Below, piece by piece: positions 1 to 10,604 of a DNA stretch of 64,000 nucleotides. The stretch spans positions 181,101 through 245,100 of the forward strand of contig JASPKZ010009956.1 in NCBI GenBank assembly GCA_030220185.1, read 5' to 3'. The translations under genes were made by a program, and so were the position numbers. Below the pieces are notes generated by a model that saw only the letters and a list, made by a program, of their open reading frames with translations, was not told the DNA's origin and did no database searches. The stretch is from Diploptera punctata. Taxonomy: Eukaryota > Arthropoda > Insecta > Blattodea > Blaberidae. Numbering within the stretch: position 1 is the stretch's first letter; each line of letters starts with the position of its first letter.

Positions 1-23
1 TTTGGGGCATGAGTTAAATAGTC
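1..23 (-). mobile_element. Cut terminus of the hairpin-ended element
   Basis: These bases match the outer (left) end of the hairpin-ended element seen whole at 7821-8264, here on the minus strand. They finish with GTTAAATAGTC, the complement of that element's first 11 bases. The rest of the copy lies before the window. Confidence 0.75.
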
Positions 24-1091
24 AACATATACACACGTGTTCCGTCTTAGGATATAAGAAGCAGTACAGTCACCTTCATATGGCAAACTGAGACCTTTGT
101 ATTATCAAGCCAAAAAAAAAATAAACCTCGTCTCGGAAAAAATAATTTATAACAAAATTGTCTATTATACGTAAAAATAAATCATGGCATTGAATAACAT
201 ACTCTCTTCTGAATAGAATAAAAGTTGTTTTATATTTCTATCTCTAACAGTTTTTCGTAAAAAAATGTTTTTGTTCATATATGCGCTGTAGTGTGGATTT
301 AATCACACTTGGGGCATTGAAATTCCGGCCAGCATCACAGCGGGGAATTTAAATACCCAGGCACTTAAAGGTTAAAAGACAGAAAGATATAGCAAATAAT
401 GTAGGTGATAAATAAAATCATACTTAAGATATTCCACCAGCCGATCCGGATAAGGAGCAAATGCACTGCCACTTCGATTATCTTCACTTTCACTCTCGGA
501 CAGAAGTCACTACCAAATGACAGTTGCTCAAAAACTGATTTCATTTCTTTCCATTTAGGTCTTTTTTGTGAATGGTAGGTAGACAATTTTAATTGGTTTC
601 TATCGACCAATTTTAACCAATAGTAAAATTAGTTTTATGAAGGAAGGGGCTCTTTTGTGAGGGTTAGTTGAAGGTAGAGGAATTTCAGAGATAATTACGG
701 ATGTACATCAATATATATTTATGGAGGTAACACCCGCAAGGGGAAAAAATGGGGAAGAAGGTAAAAAGGTTGTGTTATTCAAACATCTGCTTCAAATTAA
801 GTCTGAGCAGAGTACATGGCTTTCAAATATTGGAGTAAACCGGTCTATTGTTTGAATTTCTTTAGAGTAAAGCAATAAAAAATCACGCAGGCTAAACTTT
901 TGTATTCGATATACAGGGAAAGTATGTATCTTCCTTTGTCCAAACAGCAACGGAGGTAAAATCTTCTAATAGTTCATGAGCGAACTGGTTTTCACACCCC
1001 TCTTTTATTTTTCAATTTTTTGGAAGTAAAACAACGTGACACGTATGCAAAATAATTTTAAATAATTTAAATGTAATGTATATATAATTAA

Positions 1092-1093
<2 letters not shown>
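24..1093. other. AT-rich stretch without a recognised gene
   Basis: I see no gene or repeat family here. An 81-codon open frame on minus (365-610) has no motif I recognise and no relative in the window. Bases 1028-1045 resemble the AACGTGACACGTA stretch near the end of the Helentron-like element at 3984-4976, but the match is too short to call. Confidence 0.4.

Positions 1094-1122
<29 letters not shown>
1094..1122. repeat. (AT)n microsatellite
   Basis: Uninterrupted AT dinucleotide run. Confidence 0.95.
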
Positions 1123-1239
1123 CGAATAGGTATATAAATTAATATATATAGGTATGTATAATTAAGAATGTAAATGTGTTCGTTCAACGGCCGGAATAAG
1201 TTTTCTGGGTGATTTTTTTTTCGGGGACATATACACTGC

Positions 1240-1376
1240 CGAGCCTCCGACCAAGGAACATCGCCTAGAAGAACTTGCCACTGAAGATGCCCTTTGTAGC
1301 CGAGGGAGAAACGTCTCGGAAAAACACCAGTATGGGCACGGCCTTATAACGCGAAATCTTCCAATATCACTGTTAC

Positions 1377-1384
<8 letters not shown>
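1240..1384. other. Unassigned GC-richer segment with a short inverted repeat
   Basis: This segment stands out from the AT-rich surroundings. It contains CCGAGGGAGAAACGTCTCGG at 1300-1319, whose CCGAG and CTCGG ends can pair. On plus a short frame reads EHRLEELATEDAL. The composition looks like a decayed coding or repeat fragment, but I cannot name it. Confidence 0.3.

Positions 1385-1421
<37 letters not shown>
1385..1421. repeat. (TA)n microsatellite
   Basis: Dinucleotide run abutting the tail side of the SINE-D copy at 1430-1771. A second run (1772-1798) lies on its other side, so the SINE sits between (TA)n tracts. Confidence 0.95.
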
Positions 1422-1423
<2 letters not shown>

Positions 1424-1429
1424 ATCCAT

Positions 1430-1767
1430 CCATAGTAATTCTGCCCGAAGGCAGGTCTTTCACTGCAATCACAGCATTTTCATGCTCTGCTTTGCAGCTT
1501 TACTAGGGAATTGTAGGTGTGGTAGCTTCCCGTTGCTTTCCACACCGATGAAGGAGGATGATGATGATAAGATGAATATGAATGATGATGATTGCGATGA
1601 CCATATGATTTCGGGGACCGTTTGGGCCTTAAAGTTTTCCTGACATTTGTCTTACAGGTGAGGAAAACCCCGATAAAAACCTCACCCAGAAAAAAACTGC
1701 CCGACCGGGGATCGAACCCGGGCCCGCTGCGTGACAAGGCAGCACGCTACCTCGAGACCACAGCGGT

Positions 1768-1771
<4 letters not shown>
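1430..1771 (-). mobile_element. SINE-D copy (tRNA-headed), minus
   Basis: The head is at the right end. On minus it reads TGGTCTCGAGGTAGCGTG (box A-like) and GGGTTCGATCCCCGGTCGG (box B-like), followed by the family body with the AAACCTCACC and GGCCCAAACGGTCCCCGAAA stretches. The same body recurs at 7015, 13457 and 21611. The 3' part, with a GCCCGAAGGCAGG stretch at 1443-1455, differs from the tail in the 7015 and 21611 copies, so at least two tail subtypes exist. It sits inside (TA)n. Confidence 0.8.
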
Positions 1772-1802
<31 letters not shown>

Positions 1803-2149
1803 ACTTAAGTGGTGAACCGACGACACTGGTCAGCATGGTGAGATATTGACCGATATGGCATTACTTCCACTTCCATACCATATCTCTTTTTTTATCTTTG
1901 TTGTTTTCCGACCCCGATGGTATTAGAGTATTCGAGGCCGAGGGGATCATTTCATCTTATCTTTTCTGTCAAATTCTTCCTAAAGGACAAATTAGGCTTT
2001 TTGCTGTAGTGAAAGCAACTGATCTAAGGATGGACACCTGCAAAGTCCCTGGTCCTCCAGGTTGGGGTTGATGCGGTAGGCCAGCTCCCTCCCATTAGAA
2101 AAAAAATTGCAATGCTGAAAAACCTAATAGAGATAAGCCGGTCAGATTA

Positions 2150-3262
2150 AAAGGAAGACGATCAAGCTAAGGAAACGAACTCTGCTAATTGGAACATGGA
2201 ACGTACAAGGCATAAGGAATACAATGGAGGAGGTCCTTAAACAGGTGGAGGATTTGAAGCAGGACATAATCGTACTGAAAGAAACAAAGAAGAAAGGAGA
2301 AGGAATAAAAACTTTAGGATATATGTTCATATTACAGTGATTTTAAAAAAGAATGACAGGACTAAAAAAGGGGTTTCAGTACTTATCAAGAATAAATAAG
2401 AGATATATCACAAACTGGGAAGCAATAAATAAAAACATAATTAAAATTAATGTATCTCTTTTTGGTAATATATCTCTATATTAGTAATACATGGAATTAG
2501 TGAGAACGAAAATTATTTAATAAAATATACATTTTATAGTGCATTAAATTCTATTATGGATGAGATCGGCACCTCAAGAGAAATTATATTAGGTGGCGAT
2601 TTTAACAGCAGAATCGGTAAAGAGATAGATAATGATGTAGTCGGAACCAATGGAGAATTGGAGAAAAATGACAATGATATTATGAAGATTTAGAATGTAT
2701 GACTGCGAAGGTATAGGCAAAGAGAACATAAAACAGAATTGAATTGAGTAGCAAAATAATATCATCATTAAATTCCATATGGTGGGATAAGCATATTTGG
2801 AAAGACACAAAAAATATATTGGTAAAACATTGGTGGAATCTGTTGCAATGTACGGAAGTGAGGTATGGACAATCAATAAGTACTACAAGAATAGAATAAT
2901 AGCTCTAAGAAATGGATTATTTACGCAGAAGTGCCAGAAAGTCTAAATTAGAACATGTCACAAATAAGGAAATTAGAAACATAATGGAAGCAAAAGAAAA
3001 CATAATTGAAAGAATTGAGGAGAAGGAATTAAAGTGGTTAGGACATGTTTTAAGAATGGAAGATGAGCGATGGCCGAAGCAACTATATGAATGGCATCCG
3101 AACAGAAAGAAGAAAAGAGGAAGACCAAGGTTAACATGGAAGGAAAACATGAAGACAGTAATGCAAGCTAGAGGGCTAAGCATCGAAGATGCCCAAGACC
3201 GTAGGCTTTGGAGGTTTGGTACGGGAAGACGACAGCAGCTGTAAAAACCCGAAGAGAGATAG
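2150..3262 (+). mobile_element. LINE-B copy: endonuclease part plus C-terminus, reverse transcriptase missing
   Basis: Decayed non-LTR retrotransposon. Near 2185 a frame reads GTWNVQG and then VLKETKKKG, the start of an APE-type endonuclease, which nicks target DNA to prime reverse transcription. Near 2592 another frame has GGDFNSRIG, the endonuclease GDFN motif. The next recognisable block (2830-3244) is the C-terminal region after the reverse transcriptase: YGSEVWTINKYYKNRI, then in a shifted frame LKWLGHVLRMEDERWPKQL and a basic KKKRGRPRLTW stretch, ending GRRQQL. The polymerase region with its YADD motif is absent, so an internal deletion is inferred. Several stops and frameshifts make it non-coding. 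The 3' half is nearly repeated at 12262-12759. Confidence 0.8.
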
Positions 3263-3289
3263 ACAGAATGTATGACTAGAAAATTAATA

Positions 3290-3945
3290 GAAGAATACGA
3301 AAAATAGGATCAATTTTGAACATGAAAAAAGACCAGAACAAAATTTAAATTTGGAGACTGGAGAAACAATAACATCTTGTAGTGAGGTGGCATATTTTAG
3401 GAATTAAAATAAATAAAAATATGATATGAAGAGGAAATAAGAAACAGAAATAATAAAGGAAAATTTGTAATTGCTTGCCTCAATGGAATATTGTGGGATA
3501 AAAATATAAGTAATACAATTTAATGAATACATATTTTACAATTGTTAAAAGCATCATTACTTATGGAGCAGAACTTTGGCCATTAACAACAAAAACAAAT
3601 AAGTATCTTTTGGCAACGGAAATGGATTTTATACGAAGGGCAGCAAGAAATTCAAGAAGAGAAAAAATCAGGAACTCAGTTATAAGGGAGAAAATGAAGA
3701 TTGAAGACACAATTTTAGATTATATTAAAACTCGAGCAATTAAGATGGTATGGACATGCCCAGCGAATGGAAGAGGATCGGCTATCAAAATCTGTTTTGG
3801 AATGGAAACCTGAGGGAAGACGTTGTCAGGGAAATGTTTATATATGAAGGAGGAACATCTACAACCAGGAGATTGGATGGACCGACAAAATTGGCTATTA
3901 GGAATCGGACGATGTCAAAGACATTAATCAACCGATGATCTATCT
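3290..3945 (+). mobile_element. LINE-D fragment (post-RT C-terminal region), plus
   Basis: The frame starting at 3523 reads IITYGAELWPLTTK, then LLATEMDFIRRAARNSRREK. After a frameshift near 3745 it resumes as a GHAQRMEEDRLSK-type segment and EWKPEGRRCQG. This is the order usual downstream of the polymerase in this group of insect LINEs. Upstream (3340-3420) are remnants of the preceding KYLG region. It ends at a TCTA repeat and a (TA)n run near 3940-3983. Confidence 0.7.
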
Positions 3946-3983
3946 ATCTATATATAGTTATAAATATATATATATATATATAT

Positions 3984-4976
3984 ACTAGATGGCCCGGCGA
4001 ACTTCGTATCGCTTATAACTATTTTTACGTTAATTTTTGCGTATGGTTTTTTGATTGACATGAATTTATGTTGTCTGCATTCTCAGTATCATCGATAAGT
4101 GTATCATAAGGATTATATACATTTATTGATGAAATATTTTGAGGAGGCTTGTTGATTTCATTATACTTTCATTTTATTCTACGAACTTGTTGCCAATTTG
4201 GATTCTCATCATCATCAAGAAGTCTCTGTATAGTAATATCATCTTGTGATATATTATAGTCATCTTGTTTTTCATTTAATTGAGGCATGGAGATTGTTTC
4301 TGTAATATTAGGCATATTCTTATAACTAACATACTTACTTACAGTTCTGTTATTCCGTTCCTTAGGACCTTCACATGTTTTTAAATTGACATTCTTCTTA
4401 AATGTAAGATTTATGTCACAGAGGTCTATATCAATTTGCGGAAAGTCACTTGATATCTTATCATTCATGGTCTCTAGAACTGATTCGCCATATTGTTCAA
4501 TGTCCCTTCTCGGCCCAGTTAAATTTAAATTAAGTTGCTGCATTTCAGCCAGATTAATTAAAACGCATACTTACACACGAAATTAATATTATTATCAATA
4601 TATTGAAAACAAAATAAACACTGAACACACTTAAATTATGAAATAATCAATATTTGTAATTCAATTGAAATTCGCGGTTGCAACAAAAAGCACAGACACC
4701 TGGATCTCTCTTTATTAAATAATTAAACCAATTACCTTACACCGTCATTTGTTAGAATCGTATGGAACTCACAGATAATTATCACTCTTTGTTAAATAAT
4801 AAACAATAATTTTCAATAAAAATAATGCGACTATAAATTTAGTTATAAACAACTATAGGTCTCAAGTTGGATCAAACAGCACAGAGTGTGCAAAATTTTA
4901 TTAAAATCGGTTCAGTAGTTTAGGATTCCATCGCGGACAAACAACGTGACACGTAATTTTTATATATTAAGATATA
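3984..4976. mobile_element. Helentron-like or related non-autonomous element
   Basis: The left edge, ACTAGATGGCCCGGCGAACT right after (TA)n, and the right edge, with GTTCAGTAGTTTAGGATTCC and then AACGTGACACGTAATTTTTA, are typical of a widespread class of arthropod interspersed repeats, often annotated as Helitron/Helentron derivatives. That class assignment is from memory and not secure. The interior holds one open frame on minus (4169-4543). Confidence 0.5.
4169..4543 (-). CDS. Unassigned 124-codon open frame inside the 3984-4976 element
   Basis: Open from an ATG to a stop on minus and rich in Asn, Asp, Glu and Lys. It shows no signal peptide, membrane segment or catalytic motif that I recognise. 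A run near the end (DDDENPNWQQVRRIK) is acidic then basic. It lies wholly within a repeat, with strong AT bias and no visible promoter or splice evidence, so it is more likely a remnant or a chance frame than a host gene. I do not assign a function. Confidence 0.2.
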   Translation of the reverse strand: MQQLNLNLTGPRRDIEQYGESVLETMNDKISSDFPQIDIDLCDINLTFKKNVNLKTCEGPKERNNRTVSKYVSYKNMPNITETISMPQLNEKQDDYNISQDDITIQRLLDDDENPNWQQVRRIK

Positions 4977-4983
4977 TAGGCAA

Positions 4984-5250
4984 AGACAAAACAGTTGGTA
5001 CCATTTTCTCCTCTGTTTGTCACCGATTTTGTTAGTAGCTATCGACGAGCTGTAGTGTTATTAACACAAAATGGAAACAGTCAGTTATGTCGTTTTTAAC
5101 TGCAAAACAGTGTTTATGGAAAATCTCCATGGTGCAAGAGTTATATTTCTTCCAGAGAAGCATGTGACGTTCTAAGGCTGTGGCCAAAAAATGTGCCGTT
5201 TTTAACTGCAAGGCACTAAAATCTAGCGCCTGAGGTCCCATTTAAGATAT
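4984..5250. repeat. Unnamed dispersed repeat with related copies at 6220, 59805 and 60065
   Basis: Bases 4990-5065 (TCTCCTCTGTTTGTC, then GTAGCTATCGACGA) are echoed at 6220-6345 in a rearranged order. Bases 5140-5230 (TTCTTCCAGAGAAGCATGTG … TTTTTAACTGCAAGGCACTA) are echoed at 59815-59900 and, on minus, at 60075-60180. On plus the frames give short FLPEKH- and CAVFNCKA-like words, broken by stops. I cannot name the parent element. Confidence 0.45.
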
Positions 5251-5254
5251 AGGG

Positions 5255-5450
5255 AAGTAATAGGGCCTACATATCCATTTGTTAATCAAAGAGGTAGACG
5301 ATCATCCTGCCAGTGTAGTGGTGACATGTGGTCAGCATGTCAGGTCCACCAGCCATAGTAGTTGGTATTCTCAATATGGAGCCGATACTTATTGTAGCTA
5401 CCAAAATTCATCACGTTGAAGGGTGTTAATTTAGAAAACCATCACCCCAT
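5255..5450 (-). mobile_element. Degenerate SINE-A fragment, minus
   Basis: It matches the body of SINE-A as seen at 46213-46552: TCAATCACAGAGGTAGA-like, then GACATGTGGTCAGCATGTC, then a CCAGCC…GCTGG-type block. The tRNA-like head is missing, so this is an end-truncated, diverged copy. Confidence 0.6.
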
Positions 5451-5469
5451 CATCAATTACTAATTTCTG

Positions 5470-6420
5470 GGTGGGGTTGTACAAGACCAGCTTTTTACTT
5501 ACGCGACTTATGCCATTTTTGATGTAATTTAAAGTATTACGAAGTGTTGATGATACTATTTACCTCTGGGATTTAACCATCGTAAAAATATTGATGAATG
5601 AAGTAGTGGAAATAAGATTTTACGTTGTAACCGTCAGACATGTTGAATGTTCCATAGAATAACAGATATGAAGAGGTCATTTATGTTACGTATTGAATCA
5701 GATTTAAAACGCAAGGAAACTAAAAGCTAACCAAACCTAAATCATTGAATGGAAACTAAATCATTTACTCTAACGTAGGTGAATTCCAGGGAACGTCCTT
5801 TTTATTATTTTACGCGGTTATATACGTATTTAAAAGACAAATTCGGACATAATTTGTTGAAGTCACAGATATGTTGAATCCCATGATTAAATGTACACAA
5901 TGTGGTTTACACATTGTGGTCCTATGCGTTTATCGCTGCTCATCGGTGGTATATCTGTGGTCATCGGTGCTCATTGGTGTGATAATCGGTGGTTTATCGC
6001 TGGTTAGAAGTAAGAACTGTTGTAACCTTCGTGGTCATGATAGGAAATAGTCCCACTTTATTTTCATATTTACGAGAAAATAAAGAAATGATAATTACTT
6101 TCCCAGATTGAAATACGTTAAATATAGTATTTGATTAATATGTATGCCAATTATGTACTGTTAAAGTGCGTAAATAAAATGACACTAATTTCTGATTCAA
6201 TTATGGTCAACTTAACCGATTTTTAGTAGCTATTGACGACCTTTAGTGTCATCAATAAAAAGTTTAGGAACCATTTTTTTTTCCCTACCTTCAACTGAAA
6301 ACAGTTAGGTACCTCTTTCTCCTCTGTTTGTCCACCGATTTTCTTTTTATATACATAAATTATATTAATAAATCGTCCAGTAGAATAGCAAATACAATAA
6401 AATACAGTATAAAACTAACA
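5470..6420. other. Unassigned stretch
   Basis: No gene recognised. Bases 5925-6005 are mildly repetitive (several TCGGTGGT/TCATCGGTG words). Bases 6220-6345 carry the duplicate of the 4990-5065 segment. Confidence 0.4.
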
Positions 6421-6421
6421 A

Positions 6422-6801
6422 TCTTATATATAAAAATTAATGTTTGTTTGTTTGTATATTTGTTTGTTCGTACTTTATGCGCGGCCATGCCGTTGATCCG
6501 ATTGTGATCGGGTTTTTTGCAAAATGTTCAGGAGATTCCCCGGATGAACATAGGCTATAAGAGAGTTGTGATACTCAACTCCTACACCCTTAAAAATCGC
6601 CCTTTGTAGTGGAAAATGTGAAAAAAGTAGCTCTTTGGACGCTTAAATGGCTTACGCTGCCTGAACCAAACGAAATACACAAAATTAATGTACACAGAAT
6701 TGAATATCTCAAAAAGTTCTACAAAACGTCCGCGACAGCATATGTTTATCTCTTACGGATAACTCACAAAAACCATTTTTGTCTTTCATTGATACCAAGA
6801 G
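6422..6801 (+). mobile_element. Helentron-like element, truncated 5' part
   Basis: It begins TATATATAAAAATTAATGTT and a TTTG-rich stretch, then GCGCGGCCATGCCGTTGATC. Over about 375 bp it closely follows the longer copy at 20917-22250, including GTAGTGGAAAA and TCTTTCATTGAT. It stops where a SINE-A begins, so the remainder is truncated or was never present. Confidence 0.65.
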
Positions 6802-6960
6802 TCTCGCGCCATAGCCGAGTGGTTAAGGCAAGAAGTCTTGGCGCAGAACTACGGGACTTACGCTGCTTCGAGTCTCTACGGGGGAAAATTTTTTTTCTTA
6901 TGGAATGTCGGCTAGTATGGGTCAGAAATGAAATCTAGCTGGGGAAAATAACTGTTTTGA
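6802..6960 (+). mobile_element. SINE-A copy, head part, plus
   Basis: tRNA-like head with box A TAGCCGAGTGG (6813-6823) and a box B-like CTTCGAGTCTC (6865-6875), followed by the family's GGGGGAAAATT and GGAATGTCGGCTAGTATGG segments. The same head is read on minus at the right ends of the copies at 32255, 41410 and 46213. The body is cut short here. Confidence 0.75.
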
Positions 6961-7014
6961 CTCACTCTCATCAATTTATATATTTTTTTTCACTCTAATA
7001 TGATTGTCATATAG

Positions 7015-7402
7015 TCCACCGCTGTGGTCTCGCGGTAGCGTGCTGCCTTGTCACGCAGCGGGCCCGGGTTCGATCCCCGGTCGGGACAGTTTTTCTGGGT
7101 GAGGTTTTTATCGGGGTTTTTCCTCACCTGTAAGACAAATGTCAGGAAAACTTTAAGGCCCAAACGGTCCCCGAAATCATATGGCCATCGCAATCATCAT
7201 CAGTCATATTCATCTTAGGTTAAGCTTAGGATTAGGGACTCTCCTGGCGCACCATTATCATCATCATCACCCATAAAAATCATCGGAGCAACGTAACCCC
7301 GCCTTTCAGGCGCTCCAACCTCAGAAGTGGGTTACAAGTACGCCATGCCAGGACGGAAACCAGGAATGTCGAAAGACAAACCTGGGGCATTTGAAAAAAA
7401 AA
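7015..7402 (+). mobile_element. SINE-D, complete copy with target-site duplication
   Basis: tRNA-like head: box A region GTCTCGCGGTAGCGTG, box B GGTTCGATCCC. The family body follows, then a 3' region that includes AGTACGCCATGCCAGG and an A-rich tail (7393-7402). It is flanked by imperfect 15-bp direct repeats, ATGATTGTCATATAG at 7000-7014 and ATGATTGTTATATGA at 7403-7417. That is the expected mark of LINE-assisted insertion and fixes the element's ends. Confidence 0.88.
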
Positions 7403-7420
7403 ATGATTGTTATATGACGG

Positions 7421-7820
7421 TTCTTAACTTATCTGCAAAGGAGGGTACAATTCTAATGTTCATGACTATGTGACGTCATCATTAACACTTCTTGAGCCAC
7501 AACAGAAGGCTGTAAGAGGTTTTCTTGCGAACTTATTTAATAATATCTAATTATGTCCTAATTTCAGAATTTTATGGTAAAAAAGTAACATATTTTTATC
7601 GTCCGCTCATGACATGAGAATTGAACGTTCGGGCAGGACAACGTCTGCCGGGTGTCACGCTTGTGTCTAATATAATATTAAGTGAGATATGTGCGGTGAG
7701 GTGTTATTTATATTTAGGGTTCGACCAGTAGGCGAACACTACATTAGTTTCCATAGTTTCAATATATTGTCATCAATTAATTTGTTTATTGTCACTTAAT
7801 TACTTTATTGTGATTATAAA
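7421..7820. other. Unassigned stretch between SINE-D and the hairpin-ended element
   Basis: AT-rich and without an open frame of note. Nothing recognised. Confidence 0.4.
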
Positions 7821-8264
7821 GACTATTTAACTAATGCCCCAAATGGGAGTCAAAGACCAATCACGTTTCAATGATTTCTGTTTTACAACCAATCAGAGTC
7901 GTGTTTCACCAAATATTTATCACTGTTATAATTACCATATTAAAGAAAGCTCCTCCTTACAATATTGCGTTCCTTTGGCAATAAATAGTATGATCTGGTC
8001 GCAGTGATAAACAAATGAAGCAGTAGAAGCGTACCTATCGTTTCTCATTTGTTTTCAAACATCGCCGTTTACATTAAATATATAAATATTTTAAAATAAC
8101 TATAGTTAAATAATGATTTGTGAGTAAACAGCTTAATTTTATTCGTTAAATAGTCCTAACAAATGCCACTCTTGATTTCCAAATTCTCTAGATAAATTCA
8201 CTCCTCACTTCGTGAGTCGTGAATTTATCGATAATTTGGAAATCACTCGTGGCATTACTTATGA
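7821..8264 (+). mobile_element. Hairpin-ended element, short form (copy 1)
   Basis: It starts GACTATTTAAC (7821-7831), and the inverse GTTAAATAGTC lies at 8145-8155. After this pair comes a 95-bp imperfect palindrome (8162-8256) with about 44-bp arms, AATGCCAC…GTGGCATT outside and CACTTCGTG near the tip. The element ends about CTTATGA. Flanks differ from those of the other copies (22816, 24757, 61298), which sets these borders. It has no coding capacity, and I see no target-site duplication. The family is not one I can name. Confidence 0.8.
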
Positions 8265-8381
8265 TAATTTTTGTCCAATGCCAATACGTTGCCTTGTGTC
8301 ATTTCTGGGAATCATAGAGATATATACAACTAAAATTATTTTATTCATTGTTAAGCCTTTTTAATTCTTCTTCTTCTACTA

Positions 8382-8740
8382 CTACAAGGTTTAGGCTATC
8401 CAGCCTGTTCCGGCGAAGTTAAAAGTGGAGTCCATCTTCTACGTGGTTGGCCAACATCTCTTGTTCCTCTGGGATTATACAGGAAGGTTCTTTTTGGTAT
8501 TCTTTCGTTGTACATACTCATTAAATGTTCTGTCCATTTCTTATTATTTTCGCTGATTTTATCTTCAATTTTATATATATTTAATTCTTCTCGTAGAGTT
8601 TCATTCCTTATTCTATCCGCTCTTGTGCATCCTTTCACATTACGTAAAAACAGCATTTCCGCAGTCTGTATCCTGCTTTTATCCCTTGATTTCATTATCA
8701 AATTTTCACTTCCATACAACAACAAAGGAACAGCCATGCC
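8382..8740 (-). mobile_element. LINE-C fragment (C-terminal region), minus
   Basis: On minus the frame reads YGSENLIMKSRDKSRIQTAE, then LFLRNVKGCTRADRIRN and a MSMYNERIPKRTFLYNPRG and RRRW tail. It is a 5'-truncated 3' end with a (GAA)n-type tail at the left. It is almost identical to part of the copy at 35910-36590, which reads further upstream. Confidence 0.8.
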
Positions 8741-8984
8741 TTTTTAATTAACAATGCTATATGGAACTTACAGTATAAATCAGCTCCGGCTATCAGTTTT
8801 TAAAAGAATATTAATGTGTCAGTTTATTGCACTTTCGAAGCACAAAATATTTCTGACAATCCTCAGGTAACGTAATTATATATTTTCCCCTTAAACTACT
8901 CTAAGGTAGGAACCTATTATTTTTAGTTATCATTGAAAAACGAAAACAAGAATTTTAACTCTTGAAAAATGCATATATTACATG

Positions 8985-9190
8985 TAGACTGCGATGTTTA
9001 AGACGTATAGCAGAATTGGAAATGAAAGAGGAACATGAAAATAAGAAGGAAAGCGACCAGTACAAAGACCAAGAGTGAGGTGGGTGATTTATATTAAGTA
9101 TGATTTGAAATAAGTGAGTTTTTACAGGAATTCATAGGAAAATATTAGGTGATAATATCGATGTATGGAAAGCGAACATCCTCGAATTCA
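8985..9190 (+). mobile_element. Strongly decayed LINE-A tail, plus
   Basis: GACTGCGATG, GGAAATGAAAG, GAGTGAGGTGGG and GATATCGATGTATGGA-type words follow the order of the C-terminal end of LINE-A (compare 9880-10090). Frameshifts and indels destroy the frame. Confidence 0.55.
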
Positions 9191-9327
9191 TGAGAACTTC
9201 CCTTCAAGTATTCTCCTTTGATAGTCTCTTAGTGTCCGGTCTTCTCTCCACACATTTCTATAAGCCTGCACCAATACTTACATATTTTTCTATAGGTCCG
9301 CATTTTTGTTTTAGTTGCACATTCAAT

Positions 9328-10142
9328 GGTATTAATAAGCTGTTAGTTTATGCTGATGATGTAGTACTACTGGCCGATAGCGAGGAGATACTAAAGGACA
9401 ACACGTACACACTATTGAGTAACACTAAGAAATTAGGATTGGAAGTAAATATCAATAAAACTAAGTATATGGTCGCACGTAGAAATACATTATATAATGG
9501 AAATGGACAGCTAATGACAAATGAGGGAAATTTTGAGGAAGTGGCTCAATTCAAATACCTAGGAAAAATAATGACAAATAAGAATGAGATGCACAAAGAA
9601 ATTAAACATAAGCTCAATTCTGGAAATGCATTACAGAAACAAAAAGGTTGAACTGAAAATATATAAAACTATTATTCTACCAGTTACATTATATGGGTGC
9701 GAAACATGGACTCTTATTTTAAGGGAGGAAAGGAGATTACGAGTATTCGAGAATAAGGTACTTAGGAAAACTTTTGGACCAAAGAGAGACGAGCAGACAG
9801 GTGAATGGAGAAGACTACATAACAATGAACTACATGGTGTTTATAGGAAGCCAGATATAATAAGAACAGTTAAGTCTCGTAGACTGCGATGGGCAGGACA
9901 TGTTGCACGTATGGGGAATGAAAGACTTGCATGGAAGCTTCTTGTAGGAAAGCCAGAGGGAAAACGCCCAGTTGGTAGACCAAGAATGAAGTGGGAGAAT
10001 AACATTAACTATGATTTGAGGGAAGTAGATTATACGGAGAATGATTGAAAAGCATAAGCTCAGGATAGGGATGTATGGAGAGCTTATGTCCGCGCGGCCA
10101 TGAACCTACGGGTTCGATAGTGCCAGTGAGTAAGTAAGTAAG
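9328..10142 (+). mobile_element. LINE-A copy: end of reverse transcriptase plus C-terminal region
   Basis: A 5'-truncated non-LTR retrotransposon. The frame opens inside the polymerase domain: LLVYADDVVLLADSEE carries the YADD catalytic motif (9351-9362), then FKYLGKIMTN. A deletion of about 45-50 bp near 9625, judged against the copy at 25535, shifts the frame. The second frame reads YKTIILPVTLYGCETWT, NKVLRKTFGPKRDEQTGEWR, RRLRWAGHVARMGNERLAW and GKRPVGRPRMKWENNINYDL, ending with a stop at 10046. The 3' UTR finishes in (TAAG)n at 10128-10142. Only the end of the polymerase is present, so it cannot be autonomous. Confidence 0.88.
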
Positions 10143-10379
10143 TTGCACACTTCTTTAAGCCTCTGTTTGACTCTTGGTGCCACGTACAGTAGATACATGG
10201 TACTTAACTGTAATAAAATTATATAAAACTGTAGATTAAAACAACAAAAAAGAAATAGCCTAACTGGACTACGTGACCCAAAACGCAGATTTTTAAAATT
10301 GTCAATGTCTTATTAATTTCTGTTTACTTAGCTACTCTCTAATATGACGAGTAAATAACAAACCCCATGGTGGAACACA

Positions 10380-10604
10380 ACTTTGTCAAACACGAGATGC
10401 TGGCCTCCCATCCACATGTGCTATTCACGGAGGTGGTCTATCATCCAGAGATTATAAGTGGTCATCATGTCGGATACCATAGTCTTTACAACTTATTTTT
10501 TTATTTTGAGTAACCACATTCCTCAAGATATTAAGTGGGCATCGGTCCTATATTGGCTTACATTTATTGAGAAAATTTCATCTCCATGTGGACTGGAACC
10601 AGTC
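10380..10604 (-). mobile_element. Degenerate SINE-A, minus
   Basis: GCTGGCCTCCCATCCACATG, TGGTCATCATGTCGG and AAGTGGGCATCGGTCC-type words follow SINE-A body order with an inserted T-rich stretch. The head is lost where the CR1-like LINE 3' end begins. Confidence 0.55.

Noticed and set aside
1028..1045. Short match to the Helentron-like end (AACGTGACACGTA)
   Set aside because: Too short, and without the neighbouring family sequence, to call an element.
3965..4976. Considered as an LTR retrotransposon
   Set aside because: No long terminal repeats, primer-binding site or gag/pol words. The ends fit a Helentron-like or other non-autonomous repeat better.
7821..8264. Considered as a Helitron because of the terminal hairpin
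   Set aside because: No TC start, no CTRR after the hairpin, and inverted GACTATTTAAC repeats are not a Helitron feature.
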